In this document: positions 12,555-21,383 of the stretch, piece after piece
Position numbering within the stretch: the first letter of the stretch is position 1
Layout: each line of letters begins with the position of its first letter
Source: a virus
IMG/VR virus record: IMGVR_UViG_3300033141_001863
Coordinates: 1 to 41,421 of that record
Direction: 5' to 3' (one strand)
Length of the DNA: 41,421 nt
Program-made: the position numbers and the translations under genes
Notes under the pieces: generated by a model
Told to the model about the DNA's origin: nothing
What the model saw: only the letters and a program-made list of their open reading frames with translations
Databases searched by the model: none

Positions 12555-15500
12555 CTAGAACGCCAGCTTCGTTGCTATGCCTAGCTCTCCGAGTCCGGCG
12601 ACGCCGAGAGACCAGAACTGATCAAGGCTCGCCACCCTTGGGAAGTATCGTGCGAATATCGCGACACCGCCAGCCGCCTTAATCAGCCTCATCTCCACGC
12701 CGTTTATAAAGTGCTCGGCGTCGATGCCGCTCACTTCCTCTGCAATGTCTATGCGATCGCCTGGCTCCAGGCCAAGCACTGCATCGAGAAGCGTCTGCGA
12801 TTTGTTGCCCGCAATCACCACACTCTCCACAAATGTATGAGGGTCCTTTGTCCTCGATAAGACAATGGTCGCAAAGTCCTGCGCCACAAATGGGTCTGCA
12901 ATATAGCGCAGGTCCATCTTCATTGGGCGCAGGAAGTAAGATTCTATGCTGTCGCTGTCGTCTGCCCTGTACTCAATTGGGTCATAGGTGCGAATGGCCT
13001 TCCCCCTTACCTTGAGCTGGGTCACATAACCCGTATCATCGCTGAGATTATTAAGCACGAATTCGGCGCTGTTGCCGCTCAGTGTACTGTTAATCAATTC
13101 GAGGTATACATTCTTGTCCCCGCCGCCGCTCTCGCTTGATGAGAACTCGAAATTTAGCTCGCTCTCGTGGATGATGTACGCCTCGTCGATATATAGGGTG
13201 ACAGCGCCGCCGGAGAAGTTCGAAGCAACGGGATTGCCTACCCAAAAATTCACTTTGGCTGTGGAGGCGTTTGTGAGTGTTATAGAGCCCGCAACTCGCA
13301 CCCATCCCGAGGTCGATGTAGCAAGATCGGCAAGCTCTAGATTCGCCAAGAAGCCGCCGGCGCTATTCCTCTCCTGGAGGAGCACCTTCACGTTGCCGGG
13401 CCATATATCTGGAACATTCACATAAATTTGATAATACACGACATCGTTCTGGACAAAGCCGGTTAGTCGAGCACTTTGAGCGCCATAGACATTGGAGCTT
13501 CCAGTTCCGCTTGTGTATTTGAGGGAGTAGGTGCCCTTCTTGGCGTAAGAACTTGACCGGGCAACCGGCCCGCCACCGCTTACTGTCCAGCTTCCAACGC
13601 CGCCCTCAAATCCCCGGTCATCGGCGCTCCCTTGCTCAACGAGCTCGTTCTTTCCCTCTGGGTCGAGAAAATCCTTCCCGCCCAGGCGGACGTCTCTGTT
13701 GTCTGGGTCGCTGTACCTTGCCCTGATTGTCTTACTCGAATTAGGCGGAATCTCAATCGGCGTATAGAGGCTGTAAAGAATCTCATCCGTGTCGCTGACC
13801 TCTCTCGGATAAGCGGTTGCAATTATTCTGTTGAATACCTCCTCGATGTCTCTCCTGACATTCATATCGAAGATGTCATTGTCATCAATCGTCGCCTGAA
13901 TCGTCGTCTCCGTCACCCTTCTGTGTCGGTCCTCGAATGTCAGCTCCCCGCCGCCGTTTGTGTTGCCCCTGATATAGCAGAAGCCAAACTCGCTCCGCGT
14001 GACCCTATCAAGAGCCGCCATTGCCATCGTCTTTTCGTCTTTGAAATCATCTGCCACATATGTGAATGTCTCCTGGCCCTGCTCCAGCGAGATAGACTCG
14101 GGTGCGCTGTCGAGGTTATCGACGATGATCTGCACCATCTCATCGCTTCTTATATTCTCCTGAACATCTATGAGATTGACTGGATGCTTGCTGGCCGCAT
14201 AAAGCCAGTCCTGGGCGATGCAGATCGTTTTGCGCTCTCTCTTTTTCCCAGGCACAGGCGTGATTTGGGTGAGCCGCCCAACGAACTTATAGTAGTCGGC
14301 GCTGCCCTCCTCGATGACGAGCCGCACTTTCCTGCCCAGGTCGAAGCCAGACCTTGCGTTGGCGTGCCCTGGTGAATAGTATCCCTCCAGCCCGCCGCTG
14401 TTGGTCGTGTCATTCTTTAGTGCGAATTGCAGGGTTCCGGCTCCCGCCTGCCGCATCAGCTCGCCATGGCCCAGGATGCCATAGCGGAGATTGATCTGCT
14501 CTCCAACGCGGACGTCCTCGATGATGTCGTTCCATACTCCTTCAAAGGACACGCCATTGCTTCCGTCGCGGTAGAGGATTTGCACTTCCTCATCCGTCAG
14601 CGCCCGGTCCAGCACCACGAAGTCATCCATAACCGCGTTTATGTGGTTCGTAGTGCCCCATTGTCCGATTTTGAGGGTGGATGCTCCGGTATTGAGGTCG
14701 TCATTTTGCGCTTTTGTCGCCTCTAGGTTCCCGTCTAGATAAATGTAGATATCTGTTCCGTCCCAATTAAATACATAATGGTGCCATTCATAGGGTTGAA
14801 TCATAGTGCTGCCATAAAACGCGGTTCCTGGAATCGCGCCCCACCACGCAGGTACGGCACTCCGCTGTCCCCCGCTGCCATCGTCCTGCATATAAAGACC
14901 AAGAAGGAGGCCGACCCCTGCACCGCCATAACCGCATTCTGCAAACATGAAGTAGTCCGCGGTAGCCGGTTTATAATCATCCGGGTCAGCTCCCATAGTC
15001 ATTGCCCAGAATGCAATTGTACCCGTGTGGGAAAGGTCAGACACCACAGAATTTGGATATCTCAAATCTGTCGCCGTCCGGCTGCTCGTGCTGTTGTGCG
15101 CCGCGCCGCTCCAAGAATGGCCTTCGCCGAGGGAGCCATGGCAGATGGGAGTGGGATAAGATTTAGTCTCAGCTTGAACGGCGTCTACCAGAAACTCCTT
15201 GTCGGCCCCGGCATCAGCGCCGTTGTTTATCACGAGAAAGAGATTGGTGGGCGACGACCACCCATCCATCGTGGCATCGTCGACCGTTAGCGTGATATAT
15301 ACCCAGCCGTCACCGGACGTTATGGTCTGCCAACTCGTAGCTGCGGCGTTACCCCAGTCGCTTCCGTACAGGGCGACAGCAATTTGCACGCTCGAACTTA
15401 TAGCCTTCACGCGGACTTGGATTGTCACATCATCATTAGCGCCGCGGGTAAAGGTATCCGTCTTGATAAAGCGAATGCCCATGTCCGAGCCTGTCGTCGC

Positions 15501-15827
15501 CACTTTGCATGATGCACTTCCCATATACGCATCCGAGGTATAGTGCGTTGCAGTAGTGTTCGCTCCGGTAGACCATCCATCCGTAACGTTGTTTTCAAAG
15601 ATGGGATTGACGATCAGGTTCGTCGTCGCCTCGGCCAACTGCACCGCGCCCGCCCCCACCTGCGGCGTGATGTGCGCGGGGAAGATGATGCCGCCGCTTT
15701 CGGTCGAAGGCGTGTTTCCGTTCCCGCTGGCATCGTTGGAGTCTGAATCAAAAGGAAGATAGAGCAGCGAATCGGCCAACTCCTCTATCTTCAATTCCAG
15801 GCTTACATCATCGGGATATACGGCCAT
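12555..15827 (-). CDS. Large tail hub/tip protein with LamG and carbohydrate-binding-like domains, 1090 aa
   Basis: Multi-domain tail protein after the tape measure. Order: short N-terminus; about 70-220 a CBM4/9-like beta-sandwich ('NLIVNPIFENNVTDGWST'); about 250-425 a LamG/concanavalin-like domain ('IAFWAMTMG', 'EWHHYVFNWDGTDIYIYLDG', 'MDDFVVLDRALTDEEVQILY'); about 430-735 hub-like core; about 740-880 a second carbohydrate-binding-like sandwich ('FEGGVGSWTVSGGG'); the rest resembles baseplate-hub C-terminal parts. It probably attaches to host surface glycans. The domain calls are pattern-based; LamG is the clearest. Confidence 0.75.
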   Translation of the reverse strand: MAVYPDDVSLELKIEELADSLLYLPFDSDSNDASGNGNTPSTESGGIIFPAHITPQVGAGAVQLAEATTNLIVNPIFENNVTDGWSTGANTTATHYTSDAYMGSASCKVATTGSDMGIRFIKTDTFTRGANDDVTIQVRVKAISSSVQIAVALYGSDWGNAAATSWQTITSGDGWVYITLTVDDATMDGWSSPTNLFLVINNGADAGADKEFLVDAVQAETKSYPTPICHGSLGEGHSWSGAAHNSTSSRTATDLRYPNSVVSDLSHTGTIAFWAMTMGADPDDYKPATADYFMFAECGYGGAGVGLLLGLYMQDDGSGGQRSAVPAWWGAIPGTAFYGSTMIQPYEWHHYVFNWDGTDIYIYLDGNLEATKAQNDDLNTGASTLKIGQWGTTNHINAVMDDFVVLDRALTDEEVQILYRDGSNGVSFEGVWNDIIEDVRVGEQINLRYGILGHGELMRQAGAGTLQFALKNDTTNSGGLEGYYSPGHANARSGFDLGRKVRLVIEEGSADYYKFVGRLTQITPVPGKKRERKTICIAQDWLYAASKHPVNLIDVQENIRSDEMVQIIVDNLDSAPESISLEQGQETFTYVADDFKDEKTMAMAALDRVTRSEFGFCYIRGNTNGGGELTFEDRHRRVTETTIQATIDDNDIFDMNVRRDIEEVFNRIIATAYPREVSDTDEILYSLYTPIEIPPNSSKTIRARYSDPDNRDVRLGGKDFLDPEGKNELVEQGSADDRGFEGGVGSWTVSGGGPVARSSSYAKKGTYSLKYTSGTGSSNVYGAQSARLTGFVQNDVVYYQIYVNVPDIWPGNVKVLLQERNSAGGFLANLELADLATSTSGWVRVAGSITLTNASTAKVNFWVGNPVASNFSGGAVTLYIDEAYIIHESELNFEFSSSESGGGDKNVYLELINSTLSGNSAEFVLNNLSDDTGYVTQLKVRGKAIRTYDPIEYRADDSDSIESYFLRPMKMDLRYIADPFVAQDFATIVLSRTKDPHTFVESVVIAGNKSQTLLDAVLGLEPGDRIDIAEEVSGIDAEHFINGVEMRLIKAAGGVAIFARYFPRVASLDQFWSLGVAGLGELGIATKLAF

Positions 15828-15835
15828 ATTTCCCT

Positions 15836-18493
15836 CTACACATCAAGCGTCTGGATACCCTCGGTGACTGCCTTGGCCATATCGAAGGCAGTGCCCTGTG
15901 ACCGCAGAACCTCAGCGATTTCGTTCAATACCTGCACAACCCTCCGATTGCTTCGCTCCTGCGCCAATATCGCCCGCCTGGTCTCCATTGCCTGAGCTGC
16001 CTGGCTCTCTTTCAACTCAATTCCCATAGCTGAAAGAGCCTGACCAATTGCGGCGGCCGTCTCCTTGCTCACCTCCTCGGCCATTTGAGATGTGGCCTTC
16101 GCCACTTCAGTAACAACGGATGTCGTTGTTACCTTCGTCGTATCGGCGGCCTCCAATTTTGGCATTGTCCAGACGCCGCCTTTGGTCATGGCGCTCTTGT
16201 ATTTGCTCTTGTCGATTATGCCGCCGCCGTCATCTTCTGTGAGCGTTCCGCCGCCGCCTCCATCAGTTATATAGCCGGCCAGCGCAAGCCGCTTCCTGGG
16301 CCTGATGCCTGCGCTCAGCATCTTCCTTGTCGTGTTTGCGTCAAAGACATAGCCCCATGGGGAGATAAGCTCCTGCCCCTGCTCGCCGACCAGCGTCCAG
16401 CCACGAAGCGCGCCGCCATGTTGCGCCTGTTCCGGCACTCCCCTCCCGCCTCTTGTGCCCTCGCTCGTTATAGGCGGAGCCGATCCCCACCTCTGCTCAA
16501 CCAGGATTCTTATGCGCTTGCTCGTGGGCAGGTTGTTGAGCCTGTTCTCCAAATCATCAAGCTCCGAGATGGCAGCATCCACACCCTCGGCCATGAACGT
16601 CGATATTGCCGATGCAACGCCTTCCATGGTCTCCTTTGTAGTGCTGTCCACCAGGCCCCATCGCTCCGCCAGGGTTCCGAGAAACTGCAACTGCTGATCG
16701 AGCGGCAGGTCCATCATGGCCATCCGCTGAGCTACCATGTCGAAGATGATTTGCTTCGTCTGTTCGACGTGCGCCGCTTTCACGCGATCTATCTCGCCCG
16801 CGATTTCCCCCTGCCTCCTTTTCAATTCTTCGAGCTGCGTTCTCTGCTCGTCGCTAAGCCATGTCCGGCTCTCCAGCTCCTTTATCTTCTCGTTGTTCTC
16901 CGCGTACTCATGCTTCAGCTCGCGCATTTGGTCCGTGAAGTCCATCACGGTCTGTCCCAGCTCTCCCCGCATCGTTGTATTGAGCACTTCGAGCTGATTC
17001 TTGTAAAAGTCATCCATAGACTCAGCTAAGGCATCAACCTCATTGGCTTGCTCCGCCACGGCCTGCGCCGACGACAGCATGGCCAGCCGATACTCTTCAT
17101 GCGCGAAGCTCAAATCCTGGACCGCCATCACCGCTTCGTACTCCGCTTCAGAGACAATACGTACCGCTTGCTCATATTGCTTTTGCGTGATGGTCCCCTC
17201 CCGCAGCCGCCTGGCCAAATTCTCCTCGGTATCGACCAGCTGCCCGCGGGTCCATATGCTGCTCTCCACCACCCCCTTAGTGCGCTCCATCTCCGCCGCA
17301 TATTCTGCATAGCCCTTGGAAGTCTTTCGGACCTGCTGCTCATGCTCGATGATGACGTCCCGCAGCTCTTTCTTTTTCTTGCTCAGGTCCACGGTGAACT
17401 TGATAATCATGGCAAGCGCCGCGGCCCAGGCCACAAGTACGGCCGCCCCAGCTGCAGCAGCCGCCACTGCCGCCAGCGCAGGAGGCAAACCCGCCAGCGC
17501 CGTCGTAGCAAAGCCGGCCTTCGTCGCCAGCGCTGCAACATTCGTGCTCAGGCTGAAGAACGCCGAGCCAACCGTTGATAAGCCTCCAACCATCTTCGGG
17601 AGCTGTGAGCCGATAATGAGCATCGGCCCTACCATCATCGATATTGCCGTGCCTGCCGCAAGCGAATAGGAAGTCATCCGCTTCACTTCAGGATTGAGCG
17701 AATTGAACCACTTGAAGGCCGCCGTGACAGCATCGATCAGGGCCGCAAATGCCGGCAGGAACGCCTCGCCGACTGAGCGGGCCGCTTCCTCCATATGGCG
17801 GGCGAGCGAGGTCATCTTCTTGCCGGCCGTCTCCATGGCCGCTTCATATGAGCCTTGAATCGCCTCCCCCTTTATCATGATTTCGTTCACCATAGCCTGT
17901 TTCTTCTGCTGCATATCAAGCTGAGTGACGGCCACGCCCAGCTTTTCGGCGTAATTCTTATATGCCTCATTCAGGCTTACGGTGAGACCCATCTGCTTGA
18001 GAACCTGAGGGCGCAGCGTATTGATCGCCCAAACCATTCTCTGAAACGCCTCGCTCGAATTGATACCGGCGATGACTGCCGCATCCTGCGAGATTCTCGC
18101 CAGCTTGGTCGCATGCTCCAGGTCGATATTGGCTTGTACCAATCGGATGATGTTCGTTCGCGCCACCTGGGTCGTGATGCCCTGCTTGCGGACGCCTTCC
18201 TCGAAGCGATTCAGCTCCTCAGTCGTATAGCCCGCAGTCCTGCCGACCTGTCGCATGACGATGCCAAGCGTCTCCACTCGTGCGGCCAGCAATGTGGTCT
18301 TGGCAATGAGCGCACCGCCCGCCGCCCCAAGCGCCGACAGGGCCATGCCACTTTTCTTCATGGCTCCGCTCAGCATCTCGAAGCGCTTCTGAGCGTTAGT
18401 GGCGGCCATCTTTGCATCCCGCTCGAATTTCTTCAGCGCATCGCTCGCCTCATTCTTGCCAACAATCCTGATTTGAGCGACCATGTCCGTCAT
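15836..18493 (-). CDS. Tape measure protein, 885 aa
   Basis: Sets tail length and occupies the tail lumen. The N-terminus shows the standard pattern of long helices ('ASDALKKFERDAKMAATNAQKRF'), then 'LSALGAAGGALIAKTTLLAARVETLGIVMRQ'. A TMP core follows ('EAFQRMVWAINTLRPQVLKQMG', 'SLARHMEEAARSVGEAFLPAF'), then a hydrophobic block at about 320-375 and coiled coils to residue 620. With about 0.15 nm per residue the tail would be near 130 nm (estimate). Its ATG shares one base with the stop of the frameshifted chaperone, the expected gene order. Confidence 0.93.
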   Translation of the reverse strand: MTDMVAQIRIVGKNEASDALKKFERDAKMAATNAQKRFEMLSGAMKKSGMALSALGAAGGALIAKTTLLAARVETLGIVMRQVGRTAGYTTEELNRFEEGVRKQGITTQVARTNIIRLVQANIDLEHATKLARISQDAAVIAGINSSEAFQRMVWAINTLRPQVLKQMGLTVSLNEAYKNYAEKLGVAVTQLDMQQKKQAMVNEIMIKGEAIQGSYEAAMETAGKKMTSLARHMEEAARSVGEAFLPAFAALIDAVTAAFKWFNSLNPEVKRMTSYSLAAGTAISMMVGPMLIIGSQLPKMVGGLSTVGSAFFSLSTNVAALATKAGFATTALAGLPPALAAVAAAAAGAAVLVAWAAALAMIIKFTVDLSKKKKELRDVIIEHEQQVRKTSKGYAEYAAEMERTKGVVESSIWTRGQLVDTEENLARRLREGTITQKQYEQAVRIVSEAEYEAVMAVQDLSFAHEEYRLAMLSSAQAVAEQANEVDALAESMDDFYKNQLEVLNTTMRGELGQTVMDFTDQMRELKHEYAENNEKIKELESRTWLSDEQRTQLEELKRRQGEIAGEIDRVKAAHVEQTKQIIFDMVAQRMAMMDLPLDQQLQFLGTLAERWGLVDSTTKETMEGVASAISTFMAEGVDAAISELDDLENRLNNLPTSKRIRILVEQRWGSAPPITSEGTRGGRGVPEQAQHGGALRGWTLVGEQGQELISPWGYVFDANTTRKMLSAGIRPRKRLALAGYITDGGGGGTLTEDDGGGIIDKSKYKSAMTKGGVWTMPKLEAADTTKVTTTSVVTEVAKATSQMAEEVSKETAAAIGQALSAMGIELKESQAAQAMETRRAILAQERSNRRVVQVLNEIAEVLRSQGTAFDMAKAVTEGIQTLDV

Positions 18494-19352
18494 TAGGACT
18501 TTCTCCTTCCAGATGCTACATCCCGCAGCCTTTCAATCATCTGGATTATTCTCGCCTGGCTCTTGGTCAATCCTTCAAGGTCAGTGGCATATTGGCGAAA
18601 TGCATCGTATACGGTGAGTGCGGCCAATGCTTTCTCCAGCTCCAGTGCCTCCTCCTCCCGTATCTCATGGGGAAGGATATTCCAGTCAACCGCCCTGCAA
18701 AGCAACGCCTTCTTCAGGATGGCGGGCTGCCATATTGGTCTGCCGTCCGGCGTCTTTTTTATGGGACCTCGCCGTTCGCCTTCCTCCTGCTCTTCGAAAC
18801 CGAACTGAGCATAGTCGGCGACGGCGATTAGCGATTTGGGCCGAGTGCGCCTGCAAGGTTATAGGCCGCCCTGTATGCAGCCCAAACGAAGGCCGCTGTA
18901 TCAGGAGGCAGGTCGAACATGGCCTCCTCATACGCCTTCTCTAGTTGCCTCTCAAGACGCTCTTTCTCTTTCTGATCAGCTGCAGCTGCAATCTTTATGC
19001 GGATGGCCTTCGGCTTGAATGGCACCTGCTTTCCCAGCTCATCCAGGAAGTGCCAGTCCACAATCTTCCGGCAGACGACCACAGATGTCGCCCTGGAGCC
19101 AAGCGCTTCCTCGTACTCCACAAGGTCTCTGAACTTCCAGCCGCGCTGAACGAAGTCCACATACTCGCCTTCGTGACCCGCCGACTCATAGTCAATACGA
19201 ATGGGCCGGTTAGCTTCAGCTACGGATGCAGCCTTCTGTGCGTCCTGAAGCATTTGCTCGGCCATCAGCTCCACATCTGAGCTTCTGATGACAGGCTCCG
19301 CCTCGACCTCTGACATATCGCTCTCCGCCATATTTTGCTTTTCGTCAGTCAT
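18493..19352 (-). CDS. Tail-assembly chaperone long form (G-T type), made by -1 frameshift
   Basis: The short form (18828-19352) ends TAA shortly after the minus-strand heptamer C-CCA-AAT (18840-18834), an X-XXY-YYZ slippery site. A one-base backward slip there joins 173 codons of the short form to 113 codons of the -1 frame (TCG CTA ATC and onward to the stop at 18493), giving about 286 residues. The -1 frame has no independent start with a ribosome site but continues as a charged helical protein ('EIREEEALELEKALAALTVYD'). This is the lambda gpG/gpGT arrangement, directly before the tape measure gene. Confidence 0.8.
18828..19352 (-). CDS. Tail-assembly chaperone short form (G type), 174 aa
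   Basis: Predicted chaperone that coats the tape measure during tail assembly. Charged, acidic N-terminus, then 'YVDFVQRGWKFRDLVEYEEALGSRATSVVVCRKIVDW' and a helical C-terminal part 'ERLERQLEKAYEEAMFDLPPDTAAFVWAAYRAAYNL'. ATG at 19352 is chosen for GGGAGGTAGGA upstream; a start at 19424 lacks a site and lies in a GC-rich structured leader. The fraction of ribosomes that shift to the long form cannot be seen from sequence. Confidence 0.8.
   Translation of the reverse strand: MTDEKQNMAESDMSEVEAEPVIRSSDVELMAEQMLQDAQKAASVAEANRPIRIDYESAGHEGEYVDFVQRGWKFRDLVEYEEALGSRATSVVVCRKIVDWHFLDELGKQVPFKPKAIRIKIAAAADQKEKERLERQLEKAYEEAMFDLPPDTAAFVWAAYRAAYNLAGALGPNR
18834..18840 (-). promoter_or_regulatory. Ribosomal -1 slippery heptamer CCCAAAT
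   Basis: In the chaperone reading frame the bases are C CCA AAT, so both tRNAs can re-pair on CCC and AAA after a one-base slip. The zero-frame stop follows after one more sense codon (CGC TAA). No strong downstream pseudoknot was identified by eye. Confidence 0.8.
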
Positions 19353-19390
19353 TCCTACCTCCCGTCGTAGGTCCCGAAGAAAGGGCACAG

Positions 19391-19444
19391 GGGCGGCAGA
19401 CGGTCGGGACGCCGCTTTTCGCAACCGGTTTGCTAGCCGCCCCC
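19391..19444 (-). other. GC-rich stem in the chaperone leader
   Basis: GGGGCGGC (19391-19398) and GCCGCCCC (19437-19444) form an 8-bp stem around a 38-base loop that contains a smaller CGGT/ACCG pairing. It lies in the roughly 100-bp gap between the tail-tube stop and the chaperone start. No U-tract follows on the minus strand, so it could be an mRNA stability or attenuation element; function unknown. Confidence 0.45.
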
Positions 19445-19453
19445 GTCAGACGA

Positions 19454-19888
19454 CTAGGATACTGTTCCCCATGCCGGAGCCGTTGAGCCGTATGGTCTCC
19501 ATGACGTTGCCACATTGAGCTTCCCTTGAGGGGTTGCCGATATAGAAACCTTCTGGCACCAGAACTCGCCCTCAAACTGAGGGTCGCCGGCCGTCGGTGC
19601 AGCACCCTGGCCGACTTGAATGGTGATGGTGCGGCTTCCGCCTCCAGCCGCACCCTTGGCAATGTCAAAGAGACTATCGCTCGATGGGTCGAAGTGGCCA
19701 TTGATTTCGATGGGCATCGAGGGCATGCCGGCAATGCTGTTCACCACTCCATCCATGAAGCCGGTGACATCCAGCTCGCCATATTCATCGGGGATGTCAA
19801 CGCTCTCGACATCTGTGCTCACATCCTGTGGCGTATCCGCATCGTCGTCAATCAGAACCTTCAAATATTGTCCACTCAGCTTTGCCAT
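19454..19888 (-). CDS. Tail tube protein, short paralog, 144 aa
   Basis: Likely major tail-tube subunit. It starts MAKLSGQYLKVLIDDD and contains 'ESVDIPDEYGELDVTGFMDGVVNSIAGMPSM', 'TITIQVGQGAAPTAGDPQFEGEFW', typical of lambda-like/siphovirus tube proteins with alternating strands. The neighbouring upstream gene shares these motifs in the same order. Position just before the chaperone and tape measure genes is standard for the tube. The ATG has AAGGAGGATGAA. Confidence 0.8.
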   Translation of the reverse strand: MAKLSGQYLKVLIDDDADTPQDVSTDVESVDIPDEYGELDVTGFMDGVVNSIAGMPSMPIEINGHFDPSSDSLFDIAKGAAGGGSRTITIQVGQGAAPTAGDPQFEGEFWCQKVSISATPQGKLNVATSWRPYGSTAPAWGTVS

Positions 19889-19903
19889 TTCATCCTCCTT
19901 AGA

Positions 19904-20638
19904 TTAGTTTTCGCAAAGCAGAACTGCATAGCCGAAATCGTCGCCTGCCGAACCCGTTCGTGTGACCAGCAGCCTCACATATCGATTGATCGTTGAGCTG
20001 CTCGCCTTCCTCTCGGTCGTACGGCTCTGTCCATCCGCCGAGAAGGTAAGATAATCGACCCAGCTTCCATTATTGACCGTATTGTGTTGGACCTTCAGCG
20101 TGTAACTGTCGCTTGACGCTGGCGTGAAAACCACAAGATAGGCATTGGCCCCATTCGAATTTGCATCCCCCAGGTCGATGACATCGCATGTCTTGCTGTC
20201 GGTGATCGTCGCATAGTCCAGCACCCTTCCCCACTGCGGCACATAATTCCCCTTGACCAGGAACTTCGCATTAGCAACGATTTTCTCCTTGGGCGTCACC
20301 GGCCAGGAGAATGTAAACTGCTCAACCATGGCCGCAAGCCCTGGGTCGCCCTCATCCGGCACGGCTCCCTGCCCAATCAGAATCATCAGCACCTCTGGCG
20401 AGCTATGGCCAGCTGGGTCATCAAGCGCATCAAGGGACTCGTCCGTATCGGGGTCCATGAACGTCACAACGGCGGCATCCATGACGGCCAAGCCAGCCTC
20501 GGAATTGACCACGCCATCCTGGAAGGCCGTTGCATCCTGTTCCTCGTACTCCAGCGACACATCAATCTGACGGGACCTGCCGCTGATGTCATAGCCGGCG
20601 AACAGAATAGCCATATACTGCGCGCTCAGTTTAGTCAT
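19904..20638 (-). CDS. Tail tube protein, long paralog with extra C-terminal domain, 244 aa
   Basis: The first 140 residues align by eye with the adjacent 144-residue tube protein: 'KLSAQYMAIL', 'YEEQDATAFQDGVVNSEAGL', 'DESLDALDDPAG', 'LIGQGAVPDEGDPG'. Residues about 145-244 add a beta-sandwich ('ITDSKTCDVIDLGDANSNGA', 'SDSYTLKVQHNTVNNGSWVDYL', 'RYVRLLVTRTG'), like surface-exposed decoration domains on some tail tubes. It may be a minor subunit mixed into the tube or the tail-end variant (inference). Confidence 0.75.
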   Translation of the reverse strand: MTKLSAQYMAILFAGYDISGRSRQIDVSLEYEEQDATAFQDGVVNSEAGLAVMDAAVVTFMDPDTDESLDALDDPAGHSSPEVLMILIGQGAVPDEGDPGLAAMVEQFTFSWPVTPKEKIVANAKFLVKGNYVPQWGRVLDYATITDSKTCDVIDLGDANSNGANAYLVVFTPASSDSYTLKVQHNTVNNGSWVDYLTFSADGQSRTTERKASSSTINRYVRLLVTRTGSAGDDFGYAVLLCEN

Positions 20639-20882
20639 CCGCCGCCTCCTCTGCCGCCGCAGGCTTCGGCCCCTTCACGAACTCGATCGCTCCCATCTCG
20701 GCCAGGTGCTCCAGCAGCTCCGGCTCCCGCCGGCCCTTTGGCAAATCGTTGATCGTAAGCACCTTATTCTCGTCAGGCTCAAACCGAACGCCTGCGGGGT
20801 CCTTCTTGCGGTCAACTATGATATTGAAGCCGACCTTCACCACGAACATCACTTCCTCGCTAATTTTCTTTTTCCTCGGCAT
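20631..20882 (-). CDS. Small tail-region protein, 83 aa
   Basis: Unrecognised 83-residue protein. It has a basic start (MPRKKKISEE), a beta stretch 'VMFVVKVGFNIIVDRKKDPAGVRF', a region 'LTINDLPKGRREPELLEHLAEMGAIEF' and an acidic Ala-rich end. Similar short proteins often sit just upstream of the tail-tube gene. The start follows the previous stop directly (TAAATG) and the stop overlaps the next gene by 8 bp. Confidence 0.62.
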   Translation of the reverse strand: MPRKKKISEEVMFVVKVGFNIIVDRKKDPAGVRFEPDENKVLTINDLPKGRREPELLEHLAEMGAIEFVKGPKPAAAEEAADD

Positions 20883-21383
20883 TTACAGGACCTCCTTCAC
20901 TTCTTGAACAAGCTCGGCATAATGGCAGAGGACATCTCCGAACATCCTGAAATCGAACCTCGCCTGACAAGGCGGTCCGTAGAACTCGCCGCCGGAACCG
21001 TTGTCTCTCACGCTGCTGTGCAGCGAAGCCGAAGCGTTCAGCGCCGACATGATTGCCAGAACCAGAGCTGCGAATGTCTTTTCGCTCGCATCCGAATCCG
21101 AGACGGCCATAAAGCCTCGAATACGATAGGTATAAGTCACCTCCAGCGTATTGTCCCCACCGAATGTTCCGAATGACTCTTGCTCCTGCCTTACGTCCGA
21201 CAGCGATATGGTCCAACCCCTCATCTCCTCTGAGCCTTCGATCGTGGCCACAAATAGGCTGATGAGACTGTCCCAGTCATCGGCGTAGCGCTCGTAGTCA
21301 TGCACTTTACCTACATTATTGACGGACTCCAGCACACTCTTGATAAGCGCCCTGGCCTTGCTCTCGTTATAAGATATGGCCAT
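20883..21383 (-). CDS. Probable tail terminator-like protein, 166 aa
   Basis: Position between the HK97 gp10-like neck protein and the tail-tube genes is that of the tail terminator, which caps the tube and joins it to the head. The sequence has helices at the N-terminus ('ESKARALIKSVLESVNNVG'), strands 'TLEVTYTYRIRGFMAVSDS', a helix 'TFAALVLAIMSALNAS' and a final strand-helix, the alpha/beta composition expected of that family. No residue-level motif is diagnostic, so the call rests mainly on gene order. Confidence 0.6.
   Translation of the reverse strand: MAISYNESKARALIKSVLESVNNVGKVHDYERYADDWDSLISLFVATIEGSEEMRGWTISLSDVRQEQESFGTFGGDNTLEVTYTYRIRGFMAVSDSDASEKTFAALVLAIMSALNASASLHSSVRDNGSGGEFYGPPCQARFDFRMFGDVLCHYAELVQEVKEVL

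Noticed and set aside
13632-14375. Plus-strand frame of 247 codons opposite the tail hub gene
   Set aside because: Antisense shadow of a multi-domain gene with visible motifs.
16085-17029. Plus-strand frame of 314 codons opposite the tape measure gene
   Set aside because: Antisense to a clearly recognisable gene, with no homologous pattern and no start signal.
18493-18705. Independent 70-residue gene starting at a TTG
   Set aside because: No ribosome site; the frame extends upstream to the slippery site and is better explained as the -1 frameshift extension of the tail chaperone.
18754-18760. Second slippery-looking heptamer AAAAAAG in the chaperone extension
   Set aside because: In phase as A-AAA-AAG, but a -1 slip here leads to a stop after about 25 codons; ribosomes reading the extension need not shift, and gene order does not require it.
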